Part shown: piece by piece, positions 39,176 through 47,455 of the stretch
How the letters are laid out: every line of letters starts with the position of its first letter
How positions within the stretch are numbered: position 1 is the stretch's first letter
Source: Pectobacterium aquaticum
GTDB taxonomy: Bacteria > Pseudomonadota > Gammaproteobacteria > Enterobacterales > Enterobacteriaceae
NCBI RefSeq assembly: GCF_003382565.3
Contig: NZ_CP086253.1
Location: forward strand, 3,410,001-3,474,000
Reading direction: 5' to 3'
Length of the DNA: 64,000 nucleotides
Notes under the pieces: model-generated
Seen by the model: the letters and a program-made list of their open reading frames with translations, nothing else
Told to the model about the DNA's origin: nothing
Database searches by the model: none
Program-made: the position numbers and the translations under genes

Positions 39176-39206
39176 AAAGCTCTGCCGTTAGGTCAGAGCT
39201 TTTTTG
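39176..39206 (+). terminator. Terminator after the island hypothetical gene
   Basis: AAAGCTCTG (39176-39184) pairs with CAGAGCTTT (39194-39202), followed by further T residues (six T in total), an intrinsic terminator. Confidence 0.88.
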
Positions 39207-39318
39207 CGTCCGACGCTGAATAACAATAACTCTTCCCATCCGATATTGAGTTGTTTGCAGGCAATACCGCCCTTTCCCCGTAGCCTTCCCTACTGGCTGA
39301 TTTCAGTGGGGAGAGAAC

Positions 39319-39999
39319 ATGCCAGCACGTTTTATTTTCGCAACGCTGACCGCACTCAACAGGCCATTCAGCCACGACGCAGGACGCGACGGGGTTAGGC
39401 GGGTGAAGGACTGCGTCTCGCGGGCATTCAACCGTGGCATGAGGCGAGTAAATGCCCTTTCGCAGAAAGGGCACATTTGCGTCGCCCGAACCCACCGGCG
39501 AGCGTTCCCCCCAAGGGGAACCGAGCAGGCCGGGGGGAGCCGAATAAATTTTGCCGCCCCAGCGAGCAAAAAGACGCGCCCATGCGTCGGTTTATTTGGG
39601 GGGCGTCAGCCCCGCACACCGTCGCGGCTAAGTCTCCGGCCACAAGCCGGTAGCGAGGCGCGACTACCCGCTTTGAAGGCGTTTTCCCATTTTTTCGCTG
39701 ACCGGGACGGGCAAAAGAAAAAGTGGGCTAAAAACGGCGTCTCAAAGGGGGTAGTCGCGCGTAGCGTGCGACGGTGTGCCGCCGTTGACCTTGAGGGTTT
39801 TGGCGTGGCGTCCAGCCGCGACATTACCCCCATGTGCCAGGCAATAAGGGCGTCCAGCCCGCATGAACTGGCGCACGCCGTTTTGTGCCGGGAAATGTAT
39901 TTTCCGGCGCATGGCTGCGAAGCGGCCACCTCTTTATCCCCACAAGATCGCCTCATGACGTCGACTCATGCCAGTACCCCAAGGTATGCGCCCATGTAA
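39319..39999 (+). CDS. GC-rich open frame of the island (uncertain coding status)
   Basis: An open frame of 226 codons with an Arg/Ala-rich, low-complexity product (SVRRCAAVDLEGFGVASSRDITPMCQAIRASSPHELAHAVLCREMYFP). The second half resembles, from memory, frames often annotated next to Ash/Icd-type genes in P4-like satellites and islands. The region has very high GC, is also open on the opposite strand, and contains a long inverted repeat (39614-39779). It may be a structured RNA or control region instead of a gene. Confidence 0.3.
   Translation: MPARFIFATLTALNRPFSHDAGRDGVRRVKDCVSRAFNRGMRRVNALSQKGHICVARTHRRAFPPRGTEQAGGSRINFAAPASKKTRPCVGLFGGRQPRTPSRLSLRPQAGSEARLPALKAFSHFFADRDGQKKKWAKNGVSKGVVARSVRRCAAVDLEGFGVASSRDITPMCQAIRASSPHELAHAVLCREMYFPAHGCEAATSLSPQDRLMTSTHASTPRYAPM
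39614..39779. repeat. Long imperfect inverted repeat in the GC-rich island segment
   Basis: GCACACCGTCGC (39614-39625) pairs with GCGACGGTGTGC (39768-39779), and GCGCGACTACCC (39658-39669) with GGGTAGTCGCGC (39749-39760). Inside these, CTTTGA pairs with TCAAAG, and two further T/A-rich blocks pair imperfectly up to a turn near 39705. The left arm has an extra side hairpin, CCGGCCACAAGCCGG. The whole could form a branched hairpin of about 165 nt. Confidence 0.8.
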
Positions 40000-40053
40000 T
40001 GAGGCGATAAAGCCGAAAGAGCGAACACCTCAGTAAAATGTGAAGGAGGATGC

Positions 40054-40809
40054 ATGCTTATTTACGATTACAGTGAACGACGGGCGCGTAATCACGAAAA
40101 GATCCGGATCCTGCTCAATTTTCTGAAACAAGAAACCTACAGCGATTTTAAAACGCTGATGCTACTTTTTGATTATAAAAATCACAAACCGCTTTATCTG
40201 TTGCTGGCAAAGGCCATCGACATGGGATTCATTCAAAAGCAGACATTTTGCACAAGGATGGAGAAAATCTCACTGTGGGGGATCACCAACGACGGATTGG
40301 CCGCGGTAGTCACGCCAGATGATGACGGCTTTCCTGCACGCTTTGAGCCTGCCAAAATCACAGGCTGGACGCTGGAGCATCACCTTGATAACCAGCTCGC
40401 CCGGCTTATTCTGGAGAAGCAAGGCGCTTATGGGTGGCTTCACGGCAACCGCCCAACATTTCGCAGCCATTATCGAACCACACACCGCCCGGATGGGGTG
40501 GTAACGCTCCCGAACGGAACGGTCATCGCAGTAGAGACTGAGCGACGTCTGAAAACCAAAGCCCGCTACCAGTCGATTATCACCAATCATTTACTGGCTC
40601 GCACTCAAAAACACTGGATGTACGTTTTCTATATCGTGCCAGACTCACAGAAAAAGCTGGCTCTCGAACTGCTGTTCAATAGCATCAAACACGCCATCGT
40701 CAACCATCAGCACATCCCGCTGGAAGCGAAGCACCGTCATGTTTTTTGGGTTTATACGTTTGAGGAGCTTAAACGGTTGGAGTTGGATCGCTGTGCTTCC
40801 GCTCAGTAA
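40054..40809 (+). CDS. MobC-like mobilization protein
   Basis: A 251-residue protein with an N-terminal winged-helix-like part (ILLNFLKQETYSDFKTLMLLFDYKNHKPLYLLLAKAIDMGFI) and a C-terminal part, HRPDGVVTLPNGTVIAVETERRLKTKARYQSII, resembling the replication-relaxation/MobC proteins of CloDF13-type plasmids and mobilizable islands. Those proteins act with a relaxase at oriT. A strong ribosome-binding site (GGAGG) precedes the ATG. No MobB-type relaxase is seen, so mobilisation would need a partner in trans. The preceding 39.3-40.0 kb GC-rich segment might contain the cis site. Confidence 0.7.
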   Translation: MLIYDYSERRARNHEKIRILLNFLKQETYSDFKTLMLLFDYKNHKPLYLLLAKAIDMGFIQKQTFCTRMEKISLWGITNDGLAAVVTPDDDGFPARFEPAKITGWTLEHHLDNQLARLILEKQGAYGWLHGNRPTFRSHYRTTHRPDGVVTLPNGTVIAVETERRLKTKARYQSIITNHLLARTQKHWMYVFYIVPDSQKKLALELLFNSIKHAIVNHQHIPLEAKHRHVFWVYTFEELKRLELDRCASAQ

Positions 40810-40919
40810 GCCCACTTTTGACAGACTTCAAAATGGGTGGAACCAACATTAGCGTTCTTTTTGATATTTATTGCTCTAGCAAGCAACAAAAATTGACAAT
40901 CAGCGTGTGATGATCCAAT

Positions 40920-40949
40920 TTATCTCAAAATGAGATATTTTTGAGATAA
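40920..40949. promoter_or_regulatory. Operator-like nested palindrome before fic
   Basis: TTATCTCAAAA (40920-40930) and TTTTTGAGATAA (40938-40949) form an outer inverted repeat, and TGAGATA between them repeats the half-site, so ATCTCAAAATGAGAT is itself palindromic. It ends four bases before the fic ATG, where binding would block transcription or translation. The Fic protein has its own winged-helix end, so autoregulation is possible. Confidence 0.55.
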
Positions 40950-40953
40950 ATTT

Positions 40954-42321
40954 ATGACCATCAAACATCCGCCAAAATTAGTCCCTTTCATGGAAATAGC
41001 TAAAGATGCTACCGAAGATAGAGCGGATCGGCTATCGAAGTTAATGGGTTATCATAGGGTAACAGATGACAAGGGACGCTATCAGCATTGGGATGATTTT
41101 CAATATCGAGTCGAAAAAGGTGTCGATGCTATCCATGCTTGGTCTGTACAAAAAATGGCACGTATGTCTCATATACACCATATGACCTATAAAGATAAAA
41201 ATGGTGAACGCGCAAAGATAAATGTTCTACCATCCATGCATAAAGCCTGCTCGCTTATAGATCAGCAAACCTCAAAAGCTGCGTTTGAGGCAATGATTTC
41301 AAATATGGAAGGAGTTAAATATTTAATTCGTGAGCTAAGGGAAGAAGAGTCAATATCCTCAAGCCAATTAGAAGGAGCTGCGACCACAACCATAGTGGCA
41401 AAAGCTATGCTTACGGCTCAAAGAAAACCTAGAACAGAAGATGAAAGAATGATTCTCGGCAACTATCGTTTGATGGGTAGCGTCTGGGATAAACGAGGAG
41501 AAGATTTATCGTTGGCTCTTATAAAAGAGCTTCATTCGATTGGCACAAGAGATATTAACAACGAAAAATACAAGCCAGGAGAGTTTAGGCAGGCTGACGA
41601 CATCGTTATTTGTGATTATGACGGTAATATTGTTCATTACCCCCCATCTCATGATGATTTAGATGACAGATTACAAACTATTTGCGAATGGGCCAACACA
41701 AGACATGAGGATTTACTTACGTCAAGATATTTACACCCTTTAATTAAAGCTTGTATTTTACACTTCATGATAGGTTATGAACATCCTTTTAATGATGGCA
41801 ACGGAAGAACAGCAAGGGCTTTATTTTATTGGTATTTATTCAAATGCGGATATACAGCATTCAAATACATATCAATTAGTCGTCTATTAAAAGAAGCCTC
41901 AACAGCATATGGTAAATCCTATCTATTCACTGAAACTGATGATTTTGATTTAACTTATTTCGTAGATTATCAATGTCAGATTGTATGCCGTGCTACAATG
42001 AATTTCACGGATCACATAAAAAAAGTAGCCACCCAGCGTGCAGAAATTGATAGTTTGCTATGGAATGGTGGGCTAATTAATAAGTTAAATGACAGACAGA
42101 GAACAGTATTGTTAGTTGCCATTGAAAATGCTGGTCGGCATTTTACGGCAAAAGAAGTTAGCGAAAATCTTAATATTTCTGATAATACTGCACGTACTGA
42201 CCTTAAAAATCTAGTGGAAATTGGGCTTTTTGATAAAATTGAGAATGGAAAGAAAACAATCTACGTTTCGCCAAAATCCTTAAAAGCAATGTTAGAAAAA
42301 TTGAAAAGCATGAAGGAATAA
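40954..42321 (+). CDS. Fic-family protein with N-terminal inhibitory motif and winged helix
   Basis: A 455-residue protein. The Fic active site HPFNDGNGRTAR starts at H277 and matches HPFx[D/N]GNGRxxR, as in AMP-transferring enzymes. The inhibitory motif S136-x3-E140-G141 (SSQLEG) lies N-terminal to the Fic core, making this a class II, self-inhibited Fic protein. Residues about 380-450 form a winged helix (RHFTAKEVSENLNISDNTARTDLKNLVEIGL). The gene is AT-rich, typical of cargo on islands, and is the last gene of the element. Targets are unknown; comparable proteins modify host or self proteins by AMPylation. Confidence 0.87.
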   Translation: MTIKHPPKLVPFMEIAKDATEDRADRLSKLMGYHRVTDDKGRYQHWDDFQYRVEKGVDAIHAWSVQKMARMSHIHHMTYKDKNGERAKINVLPSMHKACSLIDQQTSKAAFEAMISNMEGVKYLIRELREEESISSSQLEGAATTTIVAKAMLTAQRKPRTEDERMILGNYRLMGSVWDKRGEDLSLALIKELHSIGTRDINNEKYKPGEFRQADDIVICDYDGNIVHYPPSHDDLDDRLQTICEWANTRHEDLLTSRYLHPLIKACILHFMIGYEHPFNDGNGRTARALFYWYLFKCGYTAFKYISISRLLKEASTAYGKSYLFTETDDFDLTYFVDYQCQIVCRATMNFTDHIKKVATQRAEIDSLLWNGGLINKLNDRQRTVLLVAIENAGRHFTAKEVSENLNISDNTARTDLKNLVEIGLFDKIENGKKTIYVSPKSLKAMLEKLKSMKE

Positions 42322-43023
42322 TATTTTTATGATTAACAGGTGAAAGTCGGTTTTTTAAGCTAAATTTAAGAATGCGAAAATCTAGCTTACCAATTTTTCA
42401 TCAATTAAACTGAGTTTAAAATCAATCATAATAAAGCAAGAGAATGCTGTAAGTATCCGGGTAAACCGGATCATTCAATTTAGGGATCTTACGGCATACT
42501 GATTACTCTAAGAGAAGGTTGGCATATACAAAGATCGCTTTGCCACACGTCAGCTAACACCATTATGAAATCGGTCTAAATCGGATAATCTCATTAAGAC
42601 TGATTTACATCACAGGGAATCGAACCGAAGGAACGAACCGGGCATTTCTTTATCGCATGTGCCCCATCATTCTGATTTATCTATGAAAACATGGTCAAAT
42701 CATGGGTCTTGACAACAAGGTCGATTAAAATTTATGCTACATTTCAACTTAATAGAAAGCTGAATGATCCCAAATCCGGCACCACTAATTCTTAACCCTC
42801 GCCTTTGGCGGGGGTTTTTCGTTTCTGGCGTGTGGACTCTTCATCGAATACCGTTCGATTCTCTACAAGCGCGTTATCCCGCCTCCCCTTCCCCATGATT
42901 CGGTCTCATACTCTAATAGCGTGACGGCCAGATCTCCTCAGGCCGCTTTCCCAATGCGCAAGCAATTAACCTCTCGCCTTTGGGCCAATGTATTGTTAAG
43001 AAATTATCTATGGGGTTAAATCG
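42322..43023. other. Intergenic stretch at the right end of the element
   Basis: About 700 bases without a convincing gene. It contains a nested stem structure (42444-42497), the diverged att copy ATCCGGCACCACT (42774-42786), a terminator-like hairpin CCCTCGCC/GGCGGGGG followed by five T (42795-42819), and sequence similar to the region after tRNA-Phe (to about 42870). The part from 42870 to 43023 shows nothing I recognise. Confidence 0.6.
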
Positions 43024-43134
43024 ATGGATTCTGTTTACTCTGAAGAATATCAAATCGTTATCAAGGCATTACGTGAAGCACGCATTGCCAAAGGGGTCAC
43101 GCTGGGAAATCTGGCGCTCACGCTGGATGGGTAA
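43024..43134 (+). pseudogene. XRE-family regulator, N-terminal fragment
   Basis: A 36-codon frame (MDSVYSEEYQIVIKALREARIAKGVTLGNLALTLDG, then stop) reads as the first helices of an XRE-type helix-turn-helix regulator. It breaks off where the recognition helix should follow. The next bases (SKMV-like in another frame) are compatible with a frameshift. It lies just outside the right end of the island. Confidence 0.5.
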
Positions 43135-43198
43135 CCAGATATAAGCAAGATGGTGCGGGAAACTGATTCTTTCTGGCTCGTAGTAAAGTGGAGCCTTA

Positions 43199-44104
43199 TC
43201 AGATCTTATGAGCTAATACGTAATCCACAAAAGCGCGCAGTTTTGGAAGAACAGTACTCCGGCTGGGGTAGTAGAGTGCTAATCCAGGAAACTTCTGCGA
43301 GAAATTGCTGAGAATAACTTCAAGCGTTCCTGCATGGATGTTGCGTGCGACGATAGAGCGTGGGAGCCTGAACAACCCTACCCCTTGCTCTGCAGCGTGG
43401 ACACTGGCGGCAACGTCGTCAAGAATTAATGCTCCGCTGACGTGGATGCTACGTCGCTCTCCATCAACATTGAATACCCATTCGTCGAGCAAGATTCCTG
43501 CCTGTCGGAACGTGATACAGGGAACGTTTTGGATGTCTTCCGGTCTTGCTGGACGCCCGTAGCGCGCCAGAAATGCAGGTGAACCAACCACCACTTGCGG
43601 CTCTTCACGAGTGAGCGGCACAGCTACCATGTCCGCATGCACAAATGACCGAGGCCGTACCCCAGCATCACACCCCTCAGCCACAATATCTACCAAGCGA
43701 TCGTCTCCGACGAACTCCAGTTGCAGTTGGGGATGCTCAACAAGGAATCCCGCAACAAAACGCTCGGTTAGTAGCTGGACACTCGCTCTGGGAACGCTGA
43801 TGCGCAATAGTCCAGTAACTGAGTGCCCCAGACTGCGAGCGGACTCTATTCCGTTGAGCAACTGCTGTGCTGCTGGCCGAACTTGCAGTAGCAACCTTTC
43901 CCCAGCTTCAGTCAGTCCGACGCTCCGCGTCGTACGTGCCAGCAAAGTCACTCCGATACGACCTTCAAAAGCGCGGATTGCCTGACTAACGGCGGATGGG
44001 GTAATCCCCAGACGTCTGGCAGCCGCGCGAAAGCCGCGCTCCTCAGCAACTGCCAGAAACACCACCACGCCATCCAGATCATTTCGACCAATTGTGTAGT
44101 TCAT
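43199..44104 (-). CDS. LysR-family regulator
   Basis: A 301-residue LysR-type regulator. The N-terminal winged HTH (LDGVVVFLAVAEERGFRAAARRLGITPSAVSQAIRAFEGRIGVTLLARTTRSVGLTEAG) is followed by a substrate-binding-like domain. It is divergent from the alcohol dehydrogenase gene with 85 bases between starts, the usual arrangement of a LysR regulator and its target. Inducer unknown. Confidence 0.92.
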   Translation of the reverse strand: MNYTIGRNDLDGVVVFLAVAEERGFRAAARRLGITPSAVSQAIRAFEGRIGVTLLARTTRSVGLTEAGERLLLQVRPAAQQLLNGIESARSLGHSVTGLLRISVPRASVQLLTERFVAGFLVEHPQLQLEFVGDDRLVDIVAEGCDAGVRPRSFVHADMVAVPLTREEPQVVVGSPAFLARYGRPARPEDIQNVPCITFRQAGILLDEWVFNVDGERRSIHVSGALILDDVAASVHAAEQGVGLFRLPRSIVARNIHAGTLEVILSNFSQKFPGLALYYPSRSTVLPKLRAFVDYVLAHKI

Positions 44105-44189
44105 CTACACAGTATGAGCAGTTGGAGGTGGATTCTCAAGATCTGTTTGCTGATGAACAATAGAGACCTCAACTATCGAGGATATTTTC

Positions 44190-45206
44190 ATGACGAAAAA
44201 AACTAAACAATCTCGCGCTTTTAGCATCAATGAAACCATCGGCATTTCTGGCCTATCCGTTCGTCCAGCGCCTATTCCCACGCCAGCGCCCGGCGAAGTT
44301 CTTGTGCACGTGCGGGCGTCTTCATTGAACTACCGGGACCTGATCATTCTGGAGGGCAATTACAATATCTCCATCCCAGCAGGCCGCATTCCGCTTTCAG
44401 ATGGTGCTGGCGAGGTTGTAGCCGTCGGGCAGGGTGTCACCCGATTCAAAATAGGTGACCGGGTTACCAACTCATTCTTCCCAGAGTGGATCGATGGCCC
44501 CTTTACTGGAAAGTACTCACAATACTCTGGAGATGTAGACGGTTGGCTTGCGGACTATCGTACGGTGGCAGCTGATTCATTGATCTCGATTCCAGACAGC
44601 CTGGATTTCGACGCCGCCGCTACGCTGCCTTGTGCAGGCGTCACAGCATGGTCTGCCATTAAAGGTGTGAAAGCGGGCGACACAGTACTTACTCTGGGAA
44701 CTGGTGGTGTGTCGCTGTTTGCCGTCCAACTGGCGAAAGCGATGGGGGCCAGAGTCATTGCCACCACGTCCAGCGACACAAAAGCCGAGCAACTCAAAGC
44801 CTTGGGCGCAGACGAAGCGATCAATTATAAAGAGCATCCAGAATGGTCTCAGCAGGTTCGAGAGTTGACTGATGGGTACGGAGTGAACCGCATCGTGGAA
44901 GTCGGCGGCCCAGGCACATTTGAACAGTCGATCAAGGCCATCGCAGTGGGAGGACAGGTATCAATAGTGGGTGTAGTGGCTGGCTTGCAAGGAACGATCG
45001 AATTCATGTCTATGTTCAGGAGCCACGCTCACTACCAGTGCATCGCGCTAGGCAGCCGCCAAGACCTCGAAGATCTGGTGCGATTCATTACCGAACATAA
45101 TATCCACCCCATCATCGACAGCCGTTTCGCATTCGACGATGCAAAACTCGCGTTCGAGCGGCTGATGACACGCAACGTTTTTGGAAAAATAGTGGTCAAT
45201 AACTGA
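44190..45206 (+). CDS. Medium-chain alcohol dehydrogenase / quinone oxidoreductase-like
   Basis: A 338-residue MDR-superfamily NAD(P)-dependent oxidoreductase. The GroES-like domain has NYRDLIILEGNY and PLSDGAGEVVAVGQGVTRFKIGDRV; the Rossmann part has LTLGTGGVSLFAVQLAKAMGARVIATTSSDTKAEQLKALGADEAINY. The zinc-ligand cysteines of classical ADH are mostly absent, so a zinc-free reductase is likely. GAGGA precedes the ATG. It is probably controlled by the divergent LysR protein. An 11-bp stem-loop follows at 45306. Confidence 0.87.
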   Translation: MTKKTKQSRAFSINETIGISGLSVRPAPIPTPAPGEVLVHVRASSLNYRDLIILEGNYNISIPAGRIPLSDGAGEVVAVGQGVTRFKIGDRVTNSFFPEWIDGPFTGKYSQYSGDVDGWLADYRTVAADSLISIPDSLDFDAAATLPCAGVTAWSAIKGVKAGDTVLTLGTGGVSLFAVQLAKAMGARVIATTSSDTKAEQLKALGADEAINYKEHPEWSQQVRELTDGYGVNRIVEVGGPGTFEQSIKAIAVGGQVSIVGVVAGLQGTIEFMSMFRSHAHYQCIALGSRQDLEDLVRFITEHNIHPIIDSRFAFDDAKLAFERLMTRNVFGKIVVNN

Positions 45207-45305
45207 CAGTGAATCACCATAATGAAACCGGACGGCGAATTATTGCTGGTATCAGCAATGGTGATTGTTTTTGCGGGCGTGCGAGTTCGCGCACAATAAC
45301 ACGCT

Positions 45306-45333
45306 ATGCCACACCTGAGAGTAGGTGTGGCAT
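45306..45333 (+). terminator. Stem-loop after the alcohol dehydrogenase
   Basis: ATGCCACACCT (45306-45316) pairs perfectly with AGGTGTGGCAT (45323-45333) around six bases. It lacks a U-tract, so it may protect the 3' end more than terminate. Confidence 0.5.
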
Positions 45334-45452
45334 CTGTCACTTACCATCCTGTTTGCTCCGTTCGCATCGCCAGATCGACCCGATGATTCGAGAATCCTCG
45401 AGTTGCAGAAACACCTGAAATAACGGCTTGATATCGCAACACGCCAAATGAT

Positions 45453-45487
45453 AAAAGCCCTGACTATATTAGCCAGGGCTTTTAGGG
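45453..45487. terminator. Intrinsic terminator
   Basis: AAAAGCCCTG (45453-45462) and CAGGGCTTTT (45474-45483) form a 10-bp stem with A- and T-tracts on both sides. Confidence 0.75.
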
Positions 45488-46113
45488 TACTGCAGATTTA
45501 AGATTTAACATTCATTGACTTAATAACATCTTACTACTATCGGTACAGCTTCAAATGTACACGTTTATAACAGATAATATTGGGCACTAAAATTAACTAA
45601 ACCTCCCTATATTTACTGATTTAAACACTCTGCCAACCTTATCACCATTCAAAGATATGGCAGGTCAACAAGTACATCCCCCTGCGCGATATAGACTCTT
45701 TGATGCGTGGCCTTACTTCCGTTGCGATATTATTCACATCACTAAACCAACACGTAATCGCAACCAAAAATAACAAAATCATGGCCTTACATCATCGCGC
45801 TTTCACCCCATTTTTGCGATTGTCGATACTGACTACGTGGCCTTAAAACATCATCGATGTGAGAGTATGAATTCTTCTCAACATCGACTCCCCATACAAA
45901 AATATTTCGTGACCTGTATCGCAAAATATTTATTAAAGAACACATTCGATGTCTTTAACATCACAGCAAGCTGAAACTTTACTGCTGTAATTCCAATCTA
46001 CGCATTTTAAAAACGGTGTCAATACTGTTTTTAATAACATGGCTTTAATAACAGTGTTCGTTAGTTCAGCATGAGGAAAAAGTAGAAAAAAAGAGCACCC
46101 ACGGTATTCAACC
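45488..46113. other. AT-rich gap with no recognised gene
   Basis: About 625 AT-rich bases between the terminator and the 3' end of the methyltransferase gene. I see no frame with ribosome-binding site and recognisable product, no tRNA, and no clear repeat. It may be a transfer scar or contain small RNAs not visible by eye. Confidence 0.5.
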
Positions 46114-47145
46114 CTACGCCGCCGCGTTTAATTTAATCTCAACGACCGTATGGCCAGTGGTTATTTTCTTTGTACCAACGATGATTAATCCACTTAACTT
46201 CAGAATATTTTCCATATCTTTCAACGTTCTGTATCGCGTGCCATCCTGGCAGATAACGGATTGAAAAAGCGCATTCATCAATAACCTTGGTGAGGATTCT
46301 TCATGATCCAGCAAAGGTTCGATGATTAATAGCGTCGAATGCCCAATTGATTGCGCGATGGCTTTTAATATTTTCAGGCAGAATGCGTCGTTCCAGTTAT
46401 GCAATATATTTTTAAGCAAATAGACGTCATAACCAGAAGGAATTGCCTCAAAGAAACTGCCGGGAGTGAAGGCCATTCTTTCTTTCAATTCAGGATAGTG
46501 CTGTGCGACACGCTTTTCGCTTCGATTGCAGACGCCGGTCATGTCGAAAAGACAACCCGTTAAATGATGATACTGCTTTATCAGCTCAGTCAGAATAACA
46601 CCGCTACCACCGCCAATATCAACAACGCTGCCAGCCGTTTTAAAAAGAGATGCATATTCTTTCGCCAGCACATATCCCACCGGGCGAGATAAATCCCGCA
46701 TGGCAAGATCGTAAATGTCTGCTCGTGATGCGGAGTGCGCCAGATGATCATATAATGTCAGCCCAAAGACCTGCTTAAACCCCGACTCCCCTGTACGACT
46801 CGTATGCAATAGTCCATCAAACCCCTGATAGTATTCATTACCGAACAGCATACAGAAATGCTTCATTGAGCTGATGTTATCCGACATCAGCAGCGCAGAA
46901 CGTGCATTATTTTTAATAACACTTCCATTTTTCACTTCAAAAAAGCCAAAGACCTCAAGCACCTTGATAATATCAAAAATGTTCTTTTCACTCGCCTGAC
47001 AGTCCTTTGACAATTCAGCGATGGTTGTCCCCTGCTCCCCTATTTTATCTGCTATCCCTATTTCCGCTGCAACGCATAATGCTTTTGCGGCCAAAGGCAT
47101 CATCATAATTTCTGAAATACTTCTAATATGCTCAGCGGAATTCAT
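46114..47145 (-). CDS. SAM-dependent O-methyltransferase-like protein (Methyltransf_2 type)
   Basis: A 343-residue protein with an N-terminal winged-helix dimerisation part (SEIMMMPLAAKALCVAAEIGIADKIGEQGTTIAELSKDCQAS) and a C-terminal Rossmann methyltransferase domain. The SAM motif VVDIGGGSGVILTEL starts near residue 174, and LLKNILHNWNDAFCLKIL carries the usual catalytic-region His. The layout is that of O-methyltransferases of secondary metabolism and of acetylserotonin O-methyltransferase. The start at 47145 has AGGGA upstream; earlier starts to 47220 lack support. There is no biosynthetic cluster beside it, so the substrate is unknown. A CCGTT-N6-AACGG palindrome lies upstream at 47253-47268. 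Confidence 0.82.
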   Translation of the reverse strand: MNSAEHIRSISEIMMMPLAAKALCVAAEIGIADKIGEQGTTIAELSKDCQASEKNIFDIIKVLEVFGFFEVKNGSVIKNNARSALLMSDNISSMKHFCMLFGNEYYQGFDGLLHTSRTGESGFKQVFGLTLYDHLAHSASRADIYDLAMRDLSRPVGYVLAKEYASLFKTAGSVVDIGGGSGVILTELIKQYHHLTGCLFDMTGVCNRSEKRVAQHYPELKERMAFTPGSFFEAIPSGYDVYLLKNILHNWNDAFCLKILKAIAQSIGHSTLLIIEPLLDHEESSPRLLMNALFQSVICQDGTRYRTLKDMENILKLSGLIIVGTKKITTGHTVVEIKLNAAA

Positions 47146-47455
47146 ATATTTCCCTTTATTCTCTGATTTCATAGTGAGGATGCGTTTACGAGCTAGATCG
47201 TCATTTATGCCGATACGCAAAGTATGCTGAAATCAGGCTAAAAACATATCATCCGTTTGACCGAACGGTAATCAGCCATCTACCATCCGGTCAGAAGGAA
47301 TAAGGAATTAAAACGTCATGATTTAATGATAACCATACGAATTATTATTGTTATTTCAACGCAAGGATTAATTCATTTAGAATATAATCAGATAGAAAAG
47401 AACCGATCACCATGTCGTTAACAAATCATTGTTACAAAAAGAACATCCGAGGAAT

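Larger units (their letters stand above)
35409..42786. mobile_element. Small integrative (mobilizable) element at tRNA-Phe
   Basis: The segment between the tRNA 3' end and the diverged att copy at 42774-42786 holds a P4-type integrase, a 5'-nucleotidase, a YlcI/YnfO-type protein, island-type hypothetical genes, a MobC-like protein and a Fic protein. Base composition varies sharply: AT-rich at 37.1-38.4 and 40.9-42.7 kb, very GC-rich at 39.4-39.9 kb. Sequence after the right att (tttttcgtttctgg ... atcgaataccgttcgattc) mirrors that after the tRNA (ttttttgcttttgg ... atcgaacaccgttcgatta). No relaxase or replication gene is recognised, so it is probably a reduced element. A second att at 35557 suggests stacked insertions. 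Confidence 0.75.

Noticed and set aside
45209..45418. 69-codon frame after the alcohol dehydrogenase
   Set aside because: It crosses a stem-loop, has no ribosome-binding site and gives no recognisable product.
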